This document shows, piece after piece, positions 1 through 8,470 of a stretch of DNA of 64,000 nucleotides; the stretch's first letter is position 1; each line of letters begins with the position of its first letter. This DNA is from Chloroflexota bacterium (GTDB lineage: Bacteria; Chloroflexota; Limnocylindria; Limnocylindrales; CSP1-4). The stretch is from the NCBI GenBank assembly GCA_021786385.1, contig JAJYNJ010000076.1, positions 1 through 64,000 of the forward strand. Reading direction: 5' to 3'. Below the pieces are notes generated by a model. That model did no database searches. It saw only the letters and a list, made by a program, of their open reading frames with translations, and was not told where the DNA came from. The position numbers were made by a program, and so were the translations under genes.

Positions 1-1631
1 ACGTAGCGCGTCTCCCAGCGCGGCGCGAACTTGTCCTTGAAGAAGGCGAGCCCGGCGACGTCGTAGAAGGGACGCACGAGCCGGGCCACGGCCGCCAGCG
101 CGCGCTCCTCGAGGCGCTGCCCGGCCGGGTCGAGGCCGCTGAGGGGCGCGAGGCCCAACGAGAGCGTCGTCGCGCCGGCGTCGCGGAACCGTTCGGCGGC
201 CTCGGCCAAGCAGAACTCCACCGCGCCCGGCACGCCGCCGGGCACGCGCCGGATCAGGTCGAGCACGTACCCGCCGTCCGCGCCGGTCGAGCGGAACGAG
301 ACGACTGCGGTGGGCGTGCCCCGGGCGTCGAGCGCCACCGCGACCGGGACGCGGCGCAGCTCATCGAGTGAGAAGCGGCTGATGGTGAAGCCCATCTCCG
401 GCGGTCCGCTCTCGGCGTGCCAGGCCGCGTCGACCTGCGCGAGCCCGGGGCCCAGCCGTGCGCTGTCCGCTCCGAGCCCGTCCGGGTACCAGGCGAGCGT
501 CAGGCCGCCGCGCTTCGCCCGCGTGATGGTGTGGCGCAGGTTCGCGCGCCGCGAGCCCGCGAGGCTGAAGCTCGGCAGGTCGATGATCGCCTCGCGGCCG
601 ATCGGCGAGGCCTGGAAGCCGAGCGCGCGCAGCCGCTCCAGGCTCGCCTCGGACGCCTGGTAGACGACCGGCACCCAGTCGTGCTGGCGGCACGCGTCGA
701 CGAACGAGGCGAAGACGAGCCAGCGGTCGCGCTCGCTCCCCACCGGTTCGCCCACCGCCACGGCGACCCGTCCGTCGCGGCCATAGGCCACGAAGCCGTC
801 GCGCCCGGCCGGGCTGTACCAGCGCTTGTCGTCGCTCAACTGGAACGGCAGCAGCGCGCCGCGCCCGTAGCGGCGCGCCAGCTCGCGCACCCGCTCGCGC
901 AGATCGGGCGCCGGCGTGTCGTCGCCCACCGGTCGCAGCATGGCGAGGAGCGCGAGCGCGACGGCCAGGCGCGAGGCGATCGCGAGGGCCAAGATCAGCG
1001 TCGTGCGCGGGCCGGAGGGCGGTCCCGCGAGGTCCCCGAACGCCAGCCAGGCGCTCAGCGTGCGGGCCAGATCGGGCAGGTCGGCTGGCTCGGCGGGCAG
1101 GGCGTCGGCCGGATCGTGCAGGATCACCAGCACGGTCGCGAGCGTCGCGATGGCGGCCCCGGCCAGCAGGAGCCCCCAGCTCGTCCAGCTCCACGTCCGC
1201 GCCGAGCGCACGCCGTAGCGGTTCCGGTCGAGCGTCAAGAGCGCCAGCGCGATCGCCGCCACGACCCCGCCGGCGGTGTGCCCGAGGGCGAGCAACTGGA
1301 GTGGCACGCCCGCGGCGAAGACGAGGATCGCGAGCCACCAGGCGAGCCGTTTGCCGCGGACGAGCCCGATGGTGAGCGCCGCCAACCCGACGGCACTGAG
1401 CGCCGCGATCAGCGGGTCCGCGCTCGGCGTGTCGAACGGGAGCAGCGCCTGGACGCTCGAGAGGCTGGCCGTGCCGAACGCGAAGGCGTCGGAGAGCGCC
1501 ACGAACGCGCCGAGCCCCATCACGACGCGGGGGAGCAGACGTGCCGCCCGCCCGGCCCGGCCCGCGCTCGTCGGGCGCAAGGCGGCGGGGCGGATCGCGG
1601 GCCACCGCACGGCCGGGCGCAGGCGGGCCAT
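1..1631 (-). CDS. MprF-like lipid aminoacyltransferase (DUF2156), 3'-truncated by window edge
   Basis: This gene is not in the ORF track; I translated the minus strand from the ATG at 1631. It stays open to base 1 (about 543 residues). The N-terminal half has several hydrophobic segments (for example GLGAFVALSDAFAFG). The C-terminal half is a DUF2156/GNAT-fold catalytic domain with NLRHTITRAKRGG and, near the edge, FFKDKFAPRWETRY, the usual ending region of phosphatidylglycerol lysyltransferases. Known family members move an amino acid from charged tRNA to a membrane lipid. The amino acid and lipid used here cannot be read from the sequence. The start overlaps the stop of the upstream esterase gene (TGATG), so the two are probably translationally coupled. 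The listed ORFs at 361-1605 and 417-1970 are shadows. Confidence 0.8.
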   Translation of the reverse strand, partial: MARLRPAVRWPAIRPAALRPTSAGRAGRAARLLPRVVMGLGAFVALSDAFAFGTASLSSVQALLPFDTPSADPLIAALSAVGLAALTIGLVRGKRLAWWLAILVFAAGVPLQLLALGHTAGGVVAAIALALLTLDRNRYGVRSARTWSWTSWGLLLAGAAIATLATVLVILHDPADALPAEPADLPDLARTLSAWLAFGDLAGPPSGPRTTLILALAIASRLAVALALLAMLRPVGDDTPAPDLRERVRELARRYGRGALLPFQLSDDKRWYSPAGRDGFVAYGRDGRVAVAVGEPVGSERDRWLVFASFVDACRQHDWVPVVYQASEASLERLRALGFQASPIGREAIIDLPSFSLAGSRRANLRHTITRAKRGGLTLAWYPDGLGADSARLGPGLAQVDAAWHAESGPPEMGFTISRFSLDELRRVPVAVALDARGTPTAVVSFRSTGADGGYVLDLIRRVPGGVPGAVEFCLAEAAERFRDAGATTLSLGLAPLSGLDPAGQRLEERALAAVARLVRPFYDVAGLAFFKDKFAPRWETRY

Positions 1632-3313
1632 CAGCGCAGCACCCCCGTCTGGACTTGCCGTTCCGCGACCGCGCGCAGCGCCGGGATGAACTCCAGGCGG
1701 ACGGCCTTCCAGGCGTGCCCCAGCTGGTTCCACAAGAAGTCGGTCGGATACCCCTCGCGGGTCAGCACCGCGGCAAACTGGCTCGCCTGCTGCCCGAAGA
1801 CGCCCGCGTCCGGCTGGGCCGAGAGGACGATGAAGAGCTGCCGGCGGAGCGCGGGCGGGAGCCGCTCGGCCGTCAGCATCGGCGAGTTCGCCGCCACCAC
1901 GGAGGGGACGTGTCCGAAGGGCATCCAGGCGTTGACCGTCTCGCCGCTGCGCAACCCGGCCACGAAGTAGCCGGAGAAGATGACCGCCTGGTGGAAGACG
2001 TCGGGGTGGCGCAACAGCAGGTTCGCGGCGCAGAACCCACCCTGCGAGAAGCCGGCGATGGTGCGCGCCGCCGGATCGGCGATCGTGCGGAAGCGGCTGT
2101 CGAGCGCGTGCACGACCGTCGCTGACACGTAGGTGTCGGCCCGCTCGCGGCCGTCGTACGAGTCGGCACATTCGCTGTTGGGGAACGGGCCGCCCGCGAG
2201 ATCGACGAAGGCCACGATGGTGGGCGGCAGCGTCCCGTCCGCGATGGCCTGGTCGAGGAGCGCGGCGACATGGATCCCGAGCGCCCAGTGGGCCAGGTCC
2301 CAGGGCACGGTGTACACCACCGGGTAGCGCTGGGTGCCGGTCGCGTAGCCCGCTGGCAGGTAGAGCCAGACCGTCGAGCTCGATCGCCGCCCGTCATACC
2401 AGGGCGAGGGGAGCGTGAAGGCCACGACCTGGCCGCGCCCGGTGGGGCGCGCGTTGGCCCACGGTTGGGTCGAGGCGATCGCTCCGCCGCTCGCCGATCC
2501 GTTCGTCACGGCGCCCCCGTCGGCGCCGCCAGCGCCGGTCCCAGGGCCAGCCGCTACGCCGATCGGCCCGCTTCCCGCCGCACCGTTCCCTCCACCCGAC
2601 CCGACACCCGAGCGCCCACTGCCGGTGTCGCCCCCGACGAGCGGCGGGGCCTGCAGGATGGCCCCTCCGGTCATCGCCACGTCGGGGGTGTAGTTGATCA
2701 TGTCCGCGAAGGTGGGGAGCGAGCCGAGCACCACGGCGAGCGCCAAGAGCGGCGCCAGCGTCCGGAGCAGCCGGCGCCGATCCAGGCGGTCCTGGCCGCG
2801 CCAGTCGGCCAGCAGCGCCCAGCCGCCTCGTAGCCAGCGCCGCACCTCGATCGCGAGGGTGGCCATGGCCCAGCCGGTGACGAGGCCGGCCGAGGCGAGG
2901 GTCACGAGCGTGGCCAGCCAGCCGAGCGGCTCGAAGCCCTGCGGCCCATGCGTCGCGATCGCACTGGCCGTCTCGTCGAGGAACGTCCGTCCGAAGACGA
3001 CGGCGAGGCCGAGATACCCCACGATGATCGGCCCGAGGCGCCCGCCGGCCGCGAGCGCGGCGAGGGCGGCGCCGAGCCCTCCGGCGGTCAAGCCGGTGAT
3101 CAGCCGGGCACGGTCCGGATCGAAGCCCATCACCTCGAGGGCCGTGTCGGACCCCGCGAGCGCGCCGGCCAGGCGCAGCGCGACGATCAGGGCAGCGCCG
3201 ATCGCCACGCCGACGAGGGGTCGCCAGACGGCGCGGACGACGGCAGGGGAGCGCCGCGACGCGCGGGCGCGCTGCCTCGCGAACGCCCCGACCAGATCGA
3301 GTACGCCTGACAT
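1631..3313 (-). CDS. membrane-anchored alpha/beta-hydrolase esterase
   Basis: Starting at MSGVLDLVGAFARQ the protein is about 560 residues. The N-terminal ~200 residues carry about five hydrophobic segments, followed by a Gly/Ala/Ser-rich linker. A putative esterase domain (esterase D / antigen 85-like family) follows, with YLPAGYATGTQRYPVVY, the nucleophile elbow GFSQGG and a late His in LGHAWKAV. The domain is expected outside the membrane because it follows the helices and linker, but the topology was not computed. The stop overlaps the start of the MprF-like gene. Esterases beside aminoacyl-lipid synthases are known to remove the aminoacyl group (for example AcvB/VirJ-type enzymes), so this may be the counterpart hydrolase; that is inference. 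An upstream start at 3391 (MSPVLVIRK) overlaps the previous stop and is possible. Confidence 0.72.
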   Translation of the reverse strand: MSGVLDLVGAFARQRARASRRSPAVVRAVWRPLVGVAIGAALIVALRLAGALAGSDTALEVMGFDPDRARLITGLTAGGLGAALAALAAGGRLGPIIVGYLGLAVVFGRTFLDETASAIATHGPQGFEPLGWLATLVTLASAGLVTGWAMATLAIEVRRWLRGGWALLADWRGQDRLDRRRLLRTLAPLLALAVVLGSLPTFADMINYTPDVAMTGGAILQAPPLVGGDTGSGRSGVGSGGGNGAAGSGPIGVAAGPGTGAGGADGGAVTNGSASGGAIASTQPWANARPTGRGQVVAFTLPSPWYDGRRSSSTVWLYLPAGYATGTQRYPVVYTVPWDLAHWALGIHVAALLDQAIADGTLPPTIVAFVDLAGGPFPNSECADSYDGRERADTYVSATVVHALDSRFRTIADPAARTIAGFSQGGFCAANLLLRHPDVFHQAVIFSGYFVAGLRSGETVNAWMPFGHVPSVVAANSPMLTAERLPPALRRQLFIVLSAQPDAGVFGQQASQFAAVLTREGYPTDFLWNQLGHAWKAVRLEFIPALRAVAERQVQTGVLR

Positions 3314-3390
3314 CGGATGGGCCTTGGACTCCGCGTACGATTCGGGACGCGCCGGACCCTCCACCTTACGAATTACTAGAACAGGAGACA

Positions 3391-4428
3391 TCAATAATGC
3401 GGGTTGGTGGCGATCCTCCCGTGGCTCGCTGCCGGCGCGTATGTGGCGTTGCCGGTGAACTTCACCCAATACGCGGTCCAGCCGTTGACGCGTGCGAAGT
3501 AGTGCACTGTTCCGTCCGCGGCTACCCGCCGCAGCGTCAACTGACGCCAGCCGCTCGTCTTCGACGCGACCCAGATCTGCACCAGTGAGCCCGCAAGGTT
3601 CGGGCTCGTCCGCACGAGGACCGTGACGTAGCTGTCGCGGGCCACGGCTAGGCTCCGCGTGCCGAAGCCGGACGTTCCGCGATTGACGCCGGAGGCGACG
3701 GCGTCGGTGGGCGAGACCGGCGTGCGGGTGCCGCCCCCGACGTAGAACGGCTTGCTGGTGGCAGCGGCATAAGCCGCGCTGCTCGTAGCGGTGAGCGTGT
3801 AGAGGTTCGCAGAGCCCCGGGTGATCCTGCAGCCGAAGAACGTGGCGACGCCCTTTACGATCCTGCGGCCCGTGCCGCTCGTGCAGGAGAGCATGCCCAC
3901 CGCCGGGTTAGTCCCGATCGAGAGAGTGACGACCGTCGAGTTGTCCGTCGTGGCGATCTGGTTGGCCGCGCTGACGACCTCCACCACCGGCTGCTGCGCC
4001 CAGACGGTCCCGGTCGCCCCGCCGCCCGGCTGGGTGGCGAAGTAGAGGTGGTTGGTAGCCCGATTGACCGTGAGCGTGAACGGCTGTACCGCGCTGGGGT
4101 TGGTCCCGTTCGCGGCAGTGATCCGGATCGGATACGTCCCGTTGGTCGACGGGGCGGGGGTGCCCGCCAGGGTAGCGGTGCCGGTGTGGTGGTCGGTGAA
4201 CGTCACCCCGGCGGGGAGAGCGCCCGTCTCGCCGAGCAAGGGGGCCGGCGCCCCGGTCGTGGTGACGCGGAAGGTACCCGCCACGCCCACCGTGAAGGTC
4301 GTGCTCTTGGCGCTCGTGACGGCGGGCGCGACGGCGGACGCCGCGAGAACTCCCGAGGGCAACAGTCCGACGACGAGCAATGCCCCACCCAACATAGCTG
4401 CGAGGCGCCGGTTGAAGAGGCCAAACAT
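3391..4428 (-). CDS. secreted protein with putative Ig-like domains
   Basis: The start MFGLFNRRLAAML at 4428 is chosen because AGGAGG lies about 7 bases upstream; the track start is 15 codons earlier. A signal peptide is clear (LGGALLVVGLLPSGVLAASA). The mature part begins with a stretch like putative immunoglobulin (He_PIG) domains: TFRVTTTGAPAPLL, LPAGVTFTDHHTGTATLAGTP, then PIRITAANGTNPSAVQPFTLTV. The rest is beta-rich with no catalytic motif that I recognise, and there is no LPXTG-like anchor. It is probably an extracellular adhesion or structural protein. The stop shares a base with a possible upstream start of the esterase gene, so it may be in the same transcript. Function unknown. Confidence 0.65.
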   Translation of the reverse strand: MFGLFNRRLAAMLGGALLVVGLLPSGVLAASAVAPAVTSAKSTTFTVGVAGTFRVTTTGAPAPLLGETGALPAGVTFTDHHTGTATLAGTPAPSTNGTYPIRITAANGTNPSAVQPFTLTVNRATNHLYFATQPGGGATGTVWAQQPVVEVVSAANQIATTDNSTVVTLSIGTNPAVGMLSCTSGTGRRIVKGVATFFGCRITRGSANLYTLTATSSAAYAAATSKPFYVGGGTRTPVSPTDAVASGVNRGTSGFGTRSLAVARDSYVTVLVRTSPNLAGSLVQIWVASKTSGWRQLTLRRVAADGTVHYFARVNGWTAYWVKFTGNATYAPAASHGRIATNPHY

Positions 4429-4557
4429 CTCACATCCTCCTGGAGAGCCGCATCGCGTTGGCATGGGGAGCACTGGAAGCGCGAGTCGGGACGTCGCGAG
4501 CGCTGGGGGACCGGGCGAACGGTGGCGCGACGGTGGACCACGAGCTACCGCGCATGC

Positions 4558-6165
4558 TCAGCCTCCCGCGAGCCAGTCCAGCAGGTTCGTGGTCAGCTGC
4601 CCGAACCCCGCCGGGACGCCATGGGAAGCGGCAAAGCTCGGCTCGAGCCCCCAGCCCCACCAGAACGTGCCGCTTGCGAAGACCCGTCCGCCTGAGGGCA
4701 GCGCCCGCACCACCGCCTGCGCGGCGACGCTTGCGCCCCCACGTGTGATGGTCATGGTGGAGGCGAAGAGGTGGTCGCCCGGCAGGCTCGCGAGCCCCGG
4801 AAAGACCCGGTCCACCTCGCCGCCGGCGATGCGTCCGAGCGAGTCGCCCGGCGCGAGCCCGGTCCCCGCGAGCAGCCTTGCCGGGGCCCCGGCCGCGAGC
4901 CGATAGGCGTAGTAGCCTGGCACCACGTCGCCGTACTGGACCCCGAAGAGCGCCTGCTCGGGTCGGTTGCCGGCGCGGTGGCCCACCCCGCAGGGCAGGG
5001 AGCGGAACGCGTTGGCATGGCGCGTGAAGCCGCCCGGGCAGCGCGCTGGCAGCGCCGGATCGAAGCGGGCGTCCTTGTACAGCCCGATCGTGCGCGGGCC
5101 GGTCGACGAGGGATCGGAGAAGCTGACTTGCCAGTACCCCGTGTCGGCGGCAAACAGTCCCAAGCCCAGGTCGCCCTGGCGGAGCACATGCTGGTCCAGC
5201 CAGTCGCGGAGCGGCGCCCCCCAGTACTCGCCGTGGCCGCTGAAGAGGACCGCGCGCGGCAGCGGCTGGACGGCCGGGTGCGTCGAGAGGTCGTAGTCGG
5301 TGGTGTAGGTGACGTCGTACCCGTGCCCCTCGAGCCAGGCGATGAAGGGGGCCTCCAGCATGAGGATCTGGCCCGCGCCCGCCTCGTCGGCGAACGGCCG
5401 GTCGAGGCTCACCGCGACGGCTTCGGGGACCCCAGGCGCCGGGCCGCCGACCCCGCTCCAGTAGAGGCTGCTGCCGCCCCAGCGGTTGTAGGCCGCGTAG
5501 TCGAGCGTGTTGCTGACGAAGAGGAAGCGACTCGGACGGGTGGCGCGGACGACGAACGGCGCGTAGCTCTGGGTGCCGCCGACCCCGCTGACCTTGGCCA
5601 GGTAGACCCCACTCGGCCAGCTCGCCGGGATCGGCTGGCTGTAGGTGGCGCGCCAGCCGGCCCGAACCATCTTCGTCGTCGGATCGACGATCGGGCCGCC
5701 CTGGCGCACGCCTGGCTGCACCGGGGACGGGTCGCCCATCGCCTGCACGGTGGCCCCCAGGCGGAAGATCGCCACGGTGTAGGCGGGGGCGTCCGTGCTG
5801 ACCGCCAACCGCAGCGTCTCGCCGGGGAGGTACGAGGGCGCGTCGGCGTAGGCCTCGGTCGGGTGGTCGGGGGTGGACGGCCGCTGGATCTGCCACGCCG
5901 CGTCGCCCCGGAACGTGATCGTGGGCCGCTGGCCGATCATGCTCGCGTCCTCGGTTTCGCCAGGCTGGTCGGCGATGTCGCCGTCGGGCCCTGCGGCCGG
6001 GCTGCCCGCCGCGGGCGCCAGGACCGACGGCGTCACCGACGTGGCCACGGCGCGCGGCCCGACCGTGGCGCTCGAACGGGCCGCCGCCGCGCCGCCGCAG
6101 GCCGCCAGGACGAGCACGAGGACGCCAGCGAGTGCGAGGCTGCGGCTCGGTACGGCGTGGCTCAT
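4558..6165 (-). CDS. lipoprotein related to the N,N-dimethylformamidase beta-subunit C-terminal domain
   Basis: The start at 6165 (MSHAVPSRSLALAG) gives a lipoprotein signal peptide with lipobox LAAC at about residue 20. The remaining ~510 residues match the family named after the large subunit of N,N-dimethylformamidase: SYLPGETLRLAVST, FLFVSNTLDYAAYNRWGG, YDVTYTTDYDLSTHP and the family-typical AVLFSGHGEYWG. Most secreted members are not shown to hydrolyse dimethylformamide, and no small alpha subunit is nearby, so the enzymatic activity is open. The track start 89 codons upstream would put an arginine-rich, proline-rich tract before the signal peptide and is unlikely. It precedes the Ig-like gene on the same strand with a 129-base gap. 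Confidence 0.7.
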   Translation of the reverse strand: MSHAVPSRSLALAGVLVLVLAACGGAAAARSSATVGPRAVATSVTPSVLAPAAGSPAAGPDGDIADQPGETEDASMIGQRPTITFRGDAAWQIQRPSTPDHPTEAYADAPSYLPGETLRLAVSTDAPAYTVAIFRLGATVQAMGDPSPVQPGVRQGGPIVDPTTKMVRAGWRATYSQPIPASWPSGVYLAKVSGVGGTQSYAPFVVRATRPSRFLFVSNTLDYAAYNRWGGSSLYWSGVGGPAPGVPEAVAVSLDRPFADEAGAGQILMLEAPFIAWLEGHGYDVTYTTDYDLSTHPAVQPLPRAVLFSGHGEYWGAPLRDWLDQHVLRQGDLGLGLFAADTGYWQVSFSDPSSTGPRTIGLYKDARFDPALPARCPGGFTRHANAFRSLPCGVGHRAGNRPEQALFGVQYGDVVPGYYAYRLAAGAPARLLAGTGLAPGDSLGRIAGGEVDRVFPGLASLPGDHLFASTMTITRGGASVAAQAVVRALPSGGRVFASGTFWWGWGLEPSFAASHGVPAGFGQLTTNLLDWLAGG

Positions 6166-6283
6166 GTCCCGGGCACCGCCCCGACCGGCAGCGGGTCCAG
6201 GCCGTCGGGCGTGGAGAGGTACCCGCTGCCCGAGCCGGCCACGTCGGTCCGACTGGCACAGGCCGCGCACGGGATGCCGCTCT

Positions 6284-6577
6284 TCACTGGTTGGGGTTCC
6301 CGCCAGGGTTAGCCGGTTCGGGCTGGCCGGACGCTCCCGGCGCGCCGCCCCCGCCACCACCCGGGCCGCAGTCCTGGTTGCTGGCCGCCGCGGCCGTGGG
6401 CGCGGTGACCCGCCCAGCGGCGAAGGCGGCACCTCCGATGGCGATCATGCCGGCCAACAGCAGGGCGACATCGACGCGGCTCCGCCGGCGGCGCATAGGC
6501 GGGGCCGGGTGGGTTGGCTGTTCGGGCGAGATCGGCTCAGTGAGCGTCTCGACCGGCGGCTGGATGGATGCGGACAT
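6284..6577 (-). CDS. small single-pass membrane protein with Gly-rich tail
   Basis: A 97-residue protein. The start at 6577 (MSASIQPPVETL) has AGGAGG 7 bases upstream and lies 10 bases after the stop of the permease gene, so it is the last gene of the export operon. It has a basic stretch (MRRRRSRVD), one transmembrane helix (VALLLAGMIAIGGAAFAAG), then a short outer tail with GPGGGGGGAPGASG ending in NPGGNPNQ. The adaptor gene of the same operon also ends in a polyglycine tract. There is no known domain. It could be an accessory subunit or a substrate of the transporter; I cannot tell which. Confidence 0.6.
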   Translation of the reverse strand: MSASIQPPVETLTEPISPEQPTHPAPPMRRRRSRVDVALLLAGMIAIGGAAFAAGRVTAPTAAAASNQDCGPGGGGGGAPGASGQPEPANPGGNPNQ

Positions 6578-6587
6578 GGGGCACCTC

Positions 6588-7799
6588 CTACTCGTACCGA
6601 AGGGCGGCGATGGGGTCGAGGAGCGCGGCCTGGCGGGCGGGCCAGACGCCGAAGAGGACGCCGACAGCCACACTGAATCCGGCCGCGACCAGGAGCGTGA
6701 GGGGGTCGAACACGAAGCCCCAACCGGCGATCTGGCCGATCCCTGCAGAGAGGAGAAGGCCAATGCCGATCCCAATCGCGCCGCCCAGGAGCGAGAGGGT
6801 CAGGGCCTCGACCAAGAACTGCAAGAGGATGTCGCGGCTGCGCGCCCCGATCGCCTTGCGGATGCCGATCTCGCGGGTTCGTTCGCGGACCGAAACGAGC
6901 ATGATGTTCATGATCCCGATGCCGCCCACGACGAGCGAGATCGAGGCGATTCCGGCGAGCAGCACGGCCAGCAGCGTGGAGACCGACGAGACTGCACCGA
7001 GGAGCTGCGCCTGATTCGAGATCACGAAGTCATCGGGGCGGCCGGCCAGGATCCCGTGGCGACTTCGCAGCGTCGTCGTGATCGCCGCAGCGACCACGCC
7101 CATCTGGTTGACCGAGGCGACACTCACGCCGATCGTCCGGACACTCGTCCCGCCCACGAACTGCGATCGCACGGCGGCGACCGGGACGATGACTTGGTCG
7201 TCCTGGTTGAGGAGGCTCGAGCCGCCCTTCGCCTGGAGGATCCCGATCACACGGAACGGGATCCCCCCGATTCTGATGTCGGTTCCCACGGCGTTGGCGC
7301 CGAGCCCGAGGTTGGTCGCGGTCGTAGCGCCGAGCACGGCCACCCGCAGGCCGAGGGCATCGGTCACGGGGGTGAGAAACGATCCCTGCCAGATCGTCTC
7401 GTTGCGCACCTGCGCGTGGGCGGCGGTCGTGCCGATGATGATGGTCGTCGTGTGCTTGGCGCCCGCGATCACCGGCTGCTGGGTCGCGAGCTCCGGGGCC
7501 ACGGCGGCCACCCCGGCGATCTTGGCGAGCGCCACAGCGTCGTCCAGGGTGAGCGTGGTGGCCGATCCGGGTTCACCGGCGTTGGGCCCACTGACGGCGG
7601 TGCCCGGGTTCACCACGAGCAGGTTGGTGCCGAGGCTGCGCAGCTGGGTCGTGATCCCGCGGGTGGTCCCCTCGCCGACCGACACGAGCGCGACGACCGA
7701 CGCGACGCCGATGATCACCCCGAGCATGGTGAGCGCCGCGCGCAGCCGACTCGAGCGCAGACGGGAGAGGGCCAGGCGGACGAGTTCGAACGCACTCAT
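6588..7799 (-). CDS. MacB-type ABC transporter permease
   Basis: A 403-residue FtsX/MacB-family permease without a fused ATPase. The first helix is in LTMLGVIIGVASVVALVSVG, a large outer MacB_PCD domain follows (about residues 45-240), and three helices close the protein (TLLAVLLAGIASISLVVGG, FLVEALTLSLLGGAIGIGIG, LLVAAGFSVAVGVLFGVWP). The cytoplasmic loop VSVRERTREIGIRKAIGAR is the family hallmark. The start overlaps the ATPase stop by four bases. MacB-type systems use transmembrane mechanotransmission to expel drugs, peptides or lipids from the outer face. Being split into adaptor, ATPase and permease is usual outside proteobacteria. The substrate is unknown. Confidence 0.9.
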   Translation of the reverse strand: MSAFELVRLALSRLRSSRLRAALTMLGVIIGVASVVALVSVGEGTTRGITTQLRSLGTNLLVVNPGTAVSGPNAGEPGSATTLTLDDAVALAKIAGVAAVAPELATQQPVIAGAKHTTTIIIGTTAAHAQVRNETIWQGSFLTPVTDALGLRVAVLGATTATNLGLGANAVGTDIRIGGIPFRVIGILQAKGGSSLLNQDDQVIVPVAAVRSQFVGGTSVRTIGVSVASVNQMGVVAAAITTTLRSRHGILAGRPDDFVISNQAQLLGAVSSVSTLLAVLLAGIASISLVVGGIGIMNIMLVSVRERTREIGIRKAIGARSRDILLQFLVEALTLSLLGGAIGIGIGLLLSAGIGQIAGWGFVFDPLTLLVAAGFSVAVGVLFGVWPARQAALLDPIAALRYE

Positions 7800-8470
7800 G
7801 CGGCCACTCGCCCGTCGCGAACGTGGACCTGGCGCTCCGCCGCCTGCGCGACGTCGCCGTCGTGGGTGATCAAGACGATTGTTCGTCCGCTGCGGTGGAG
7901 TTCATGGAGAAGCTCGATGACTTCGGCGCCGCTCGCGCTGTCGAGGTTCCCGGTCGGTTCGTCCGCCAAGAGGATGGCGGGCTCGGTGACCAGCGCCCGA
8001 GCGATCGCGACCCGCTGCTGCTCGCCGCCGGATAGCTCGGTTGGCTCGTGGGCTAGGCGATCGCCGAGCCCGAGCCGTTCGAGTGCGGCCCTGGCGCGGG
8101 CCTCGCGATCGCGGCGCCCCATCCCCTGGTAGATGAGGGGAGCCGCGACATTCTCGAGGGCGGACATCCGCGGCAGCAGGTTGTACGACTGGAAGATGAA
8201 CCCGATCTCGCGGCTGCGCAGCCTGGCGAGCTCGTTGTCGTCCAGATCCGCGACCGCGGTGCCGGCCAGGACGTAGTGGCCGTTCGTCGGCCGGTCCAGG
8301 CAGCCGAGGATGTTCATCAGGGTCGTCTTGCCGGAACCCGACGGCCCGACGATGGCGACGAATTCGCCCTCCCGAATGACGAGGTCGATCTGGCGCAGAG
8401 CCGCGACGTCGATCCGACCGGTCCGGTAGATCCGGCTGAGGCCCTGCACGCTGATGAGCGGCGCGCTCAT
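7796..8470 (-). CDS. ABC transporter ATP-binding protein (LolD/MacB type)
   Basis: A 224-residue nucleotide-binding subunit. Walker A is GPSGSGKTT, the Q-loop is FQSYNLLP, the signature is LSGGEQQR, Walker B is ILLADEPTGNLDS and the switch His is in LITHDG. It belongs to the LolD/MacB/FtsE group that drives the adjacent permease. It overlaps the adaptor gene upstream and the permease downstream by four bases each (ATGA), giving equal, coupled translation of the three subunits. Confidence 0.93.
   Translation of the reverse strand: MSAPLISVQGLSRIYRTGRIDVAALRQIDLVIREGEFVAIVGPSGSGKTTLMNILGCLDRPTNGHYVLAGTAVADLDDNELARLRSREIGFIFQSYNLLPRMSALENVAAPLIYQGMGRRDREARARAALERLGLGDRLAHEPTELSGGEQQRVAIARALVTEPAILLADEPTGNLDSASGAEVIELLHELHRSGRTIVLITHDGDVAQAAERQVHVRDGRVAA

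Noticed and set aside
361-1605. 414-residue minus-strand ORF in the track
   Set aside because: Arg/Pro/Gly-rich composition with no domain; it is a shadow of the MprF-like gene read in another minus frame, which runs off the left edge and is not in the track.
4430-6259. 609-residue minus-strand ORF overlapping the lipoprotein
   Set aside because: It is another frame of the same strand; only the 4558-6165 frame has a signal peptide and family motifs.
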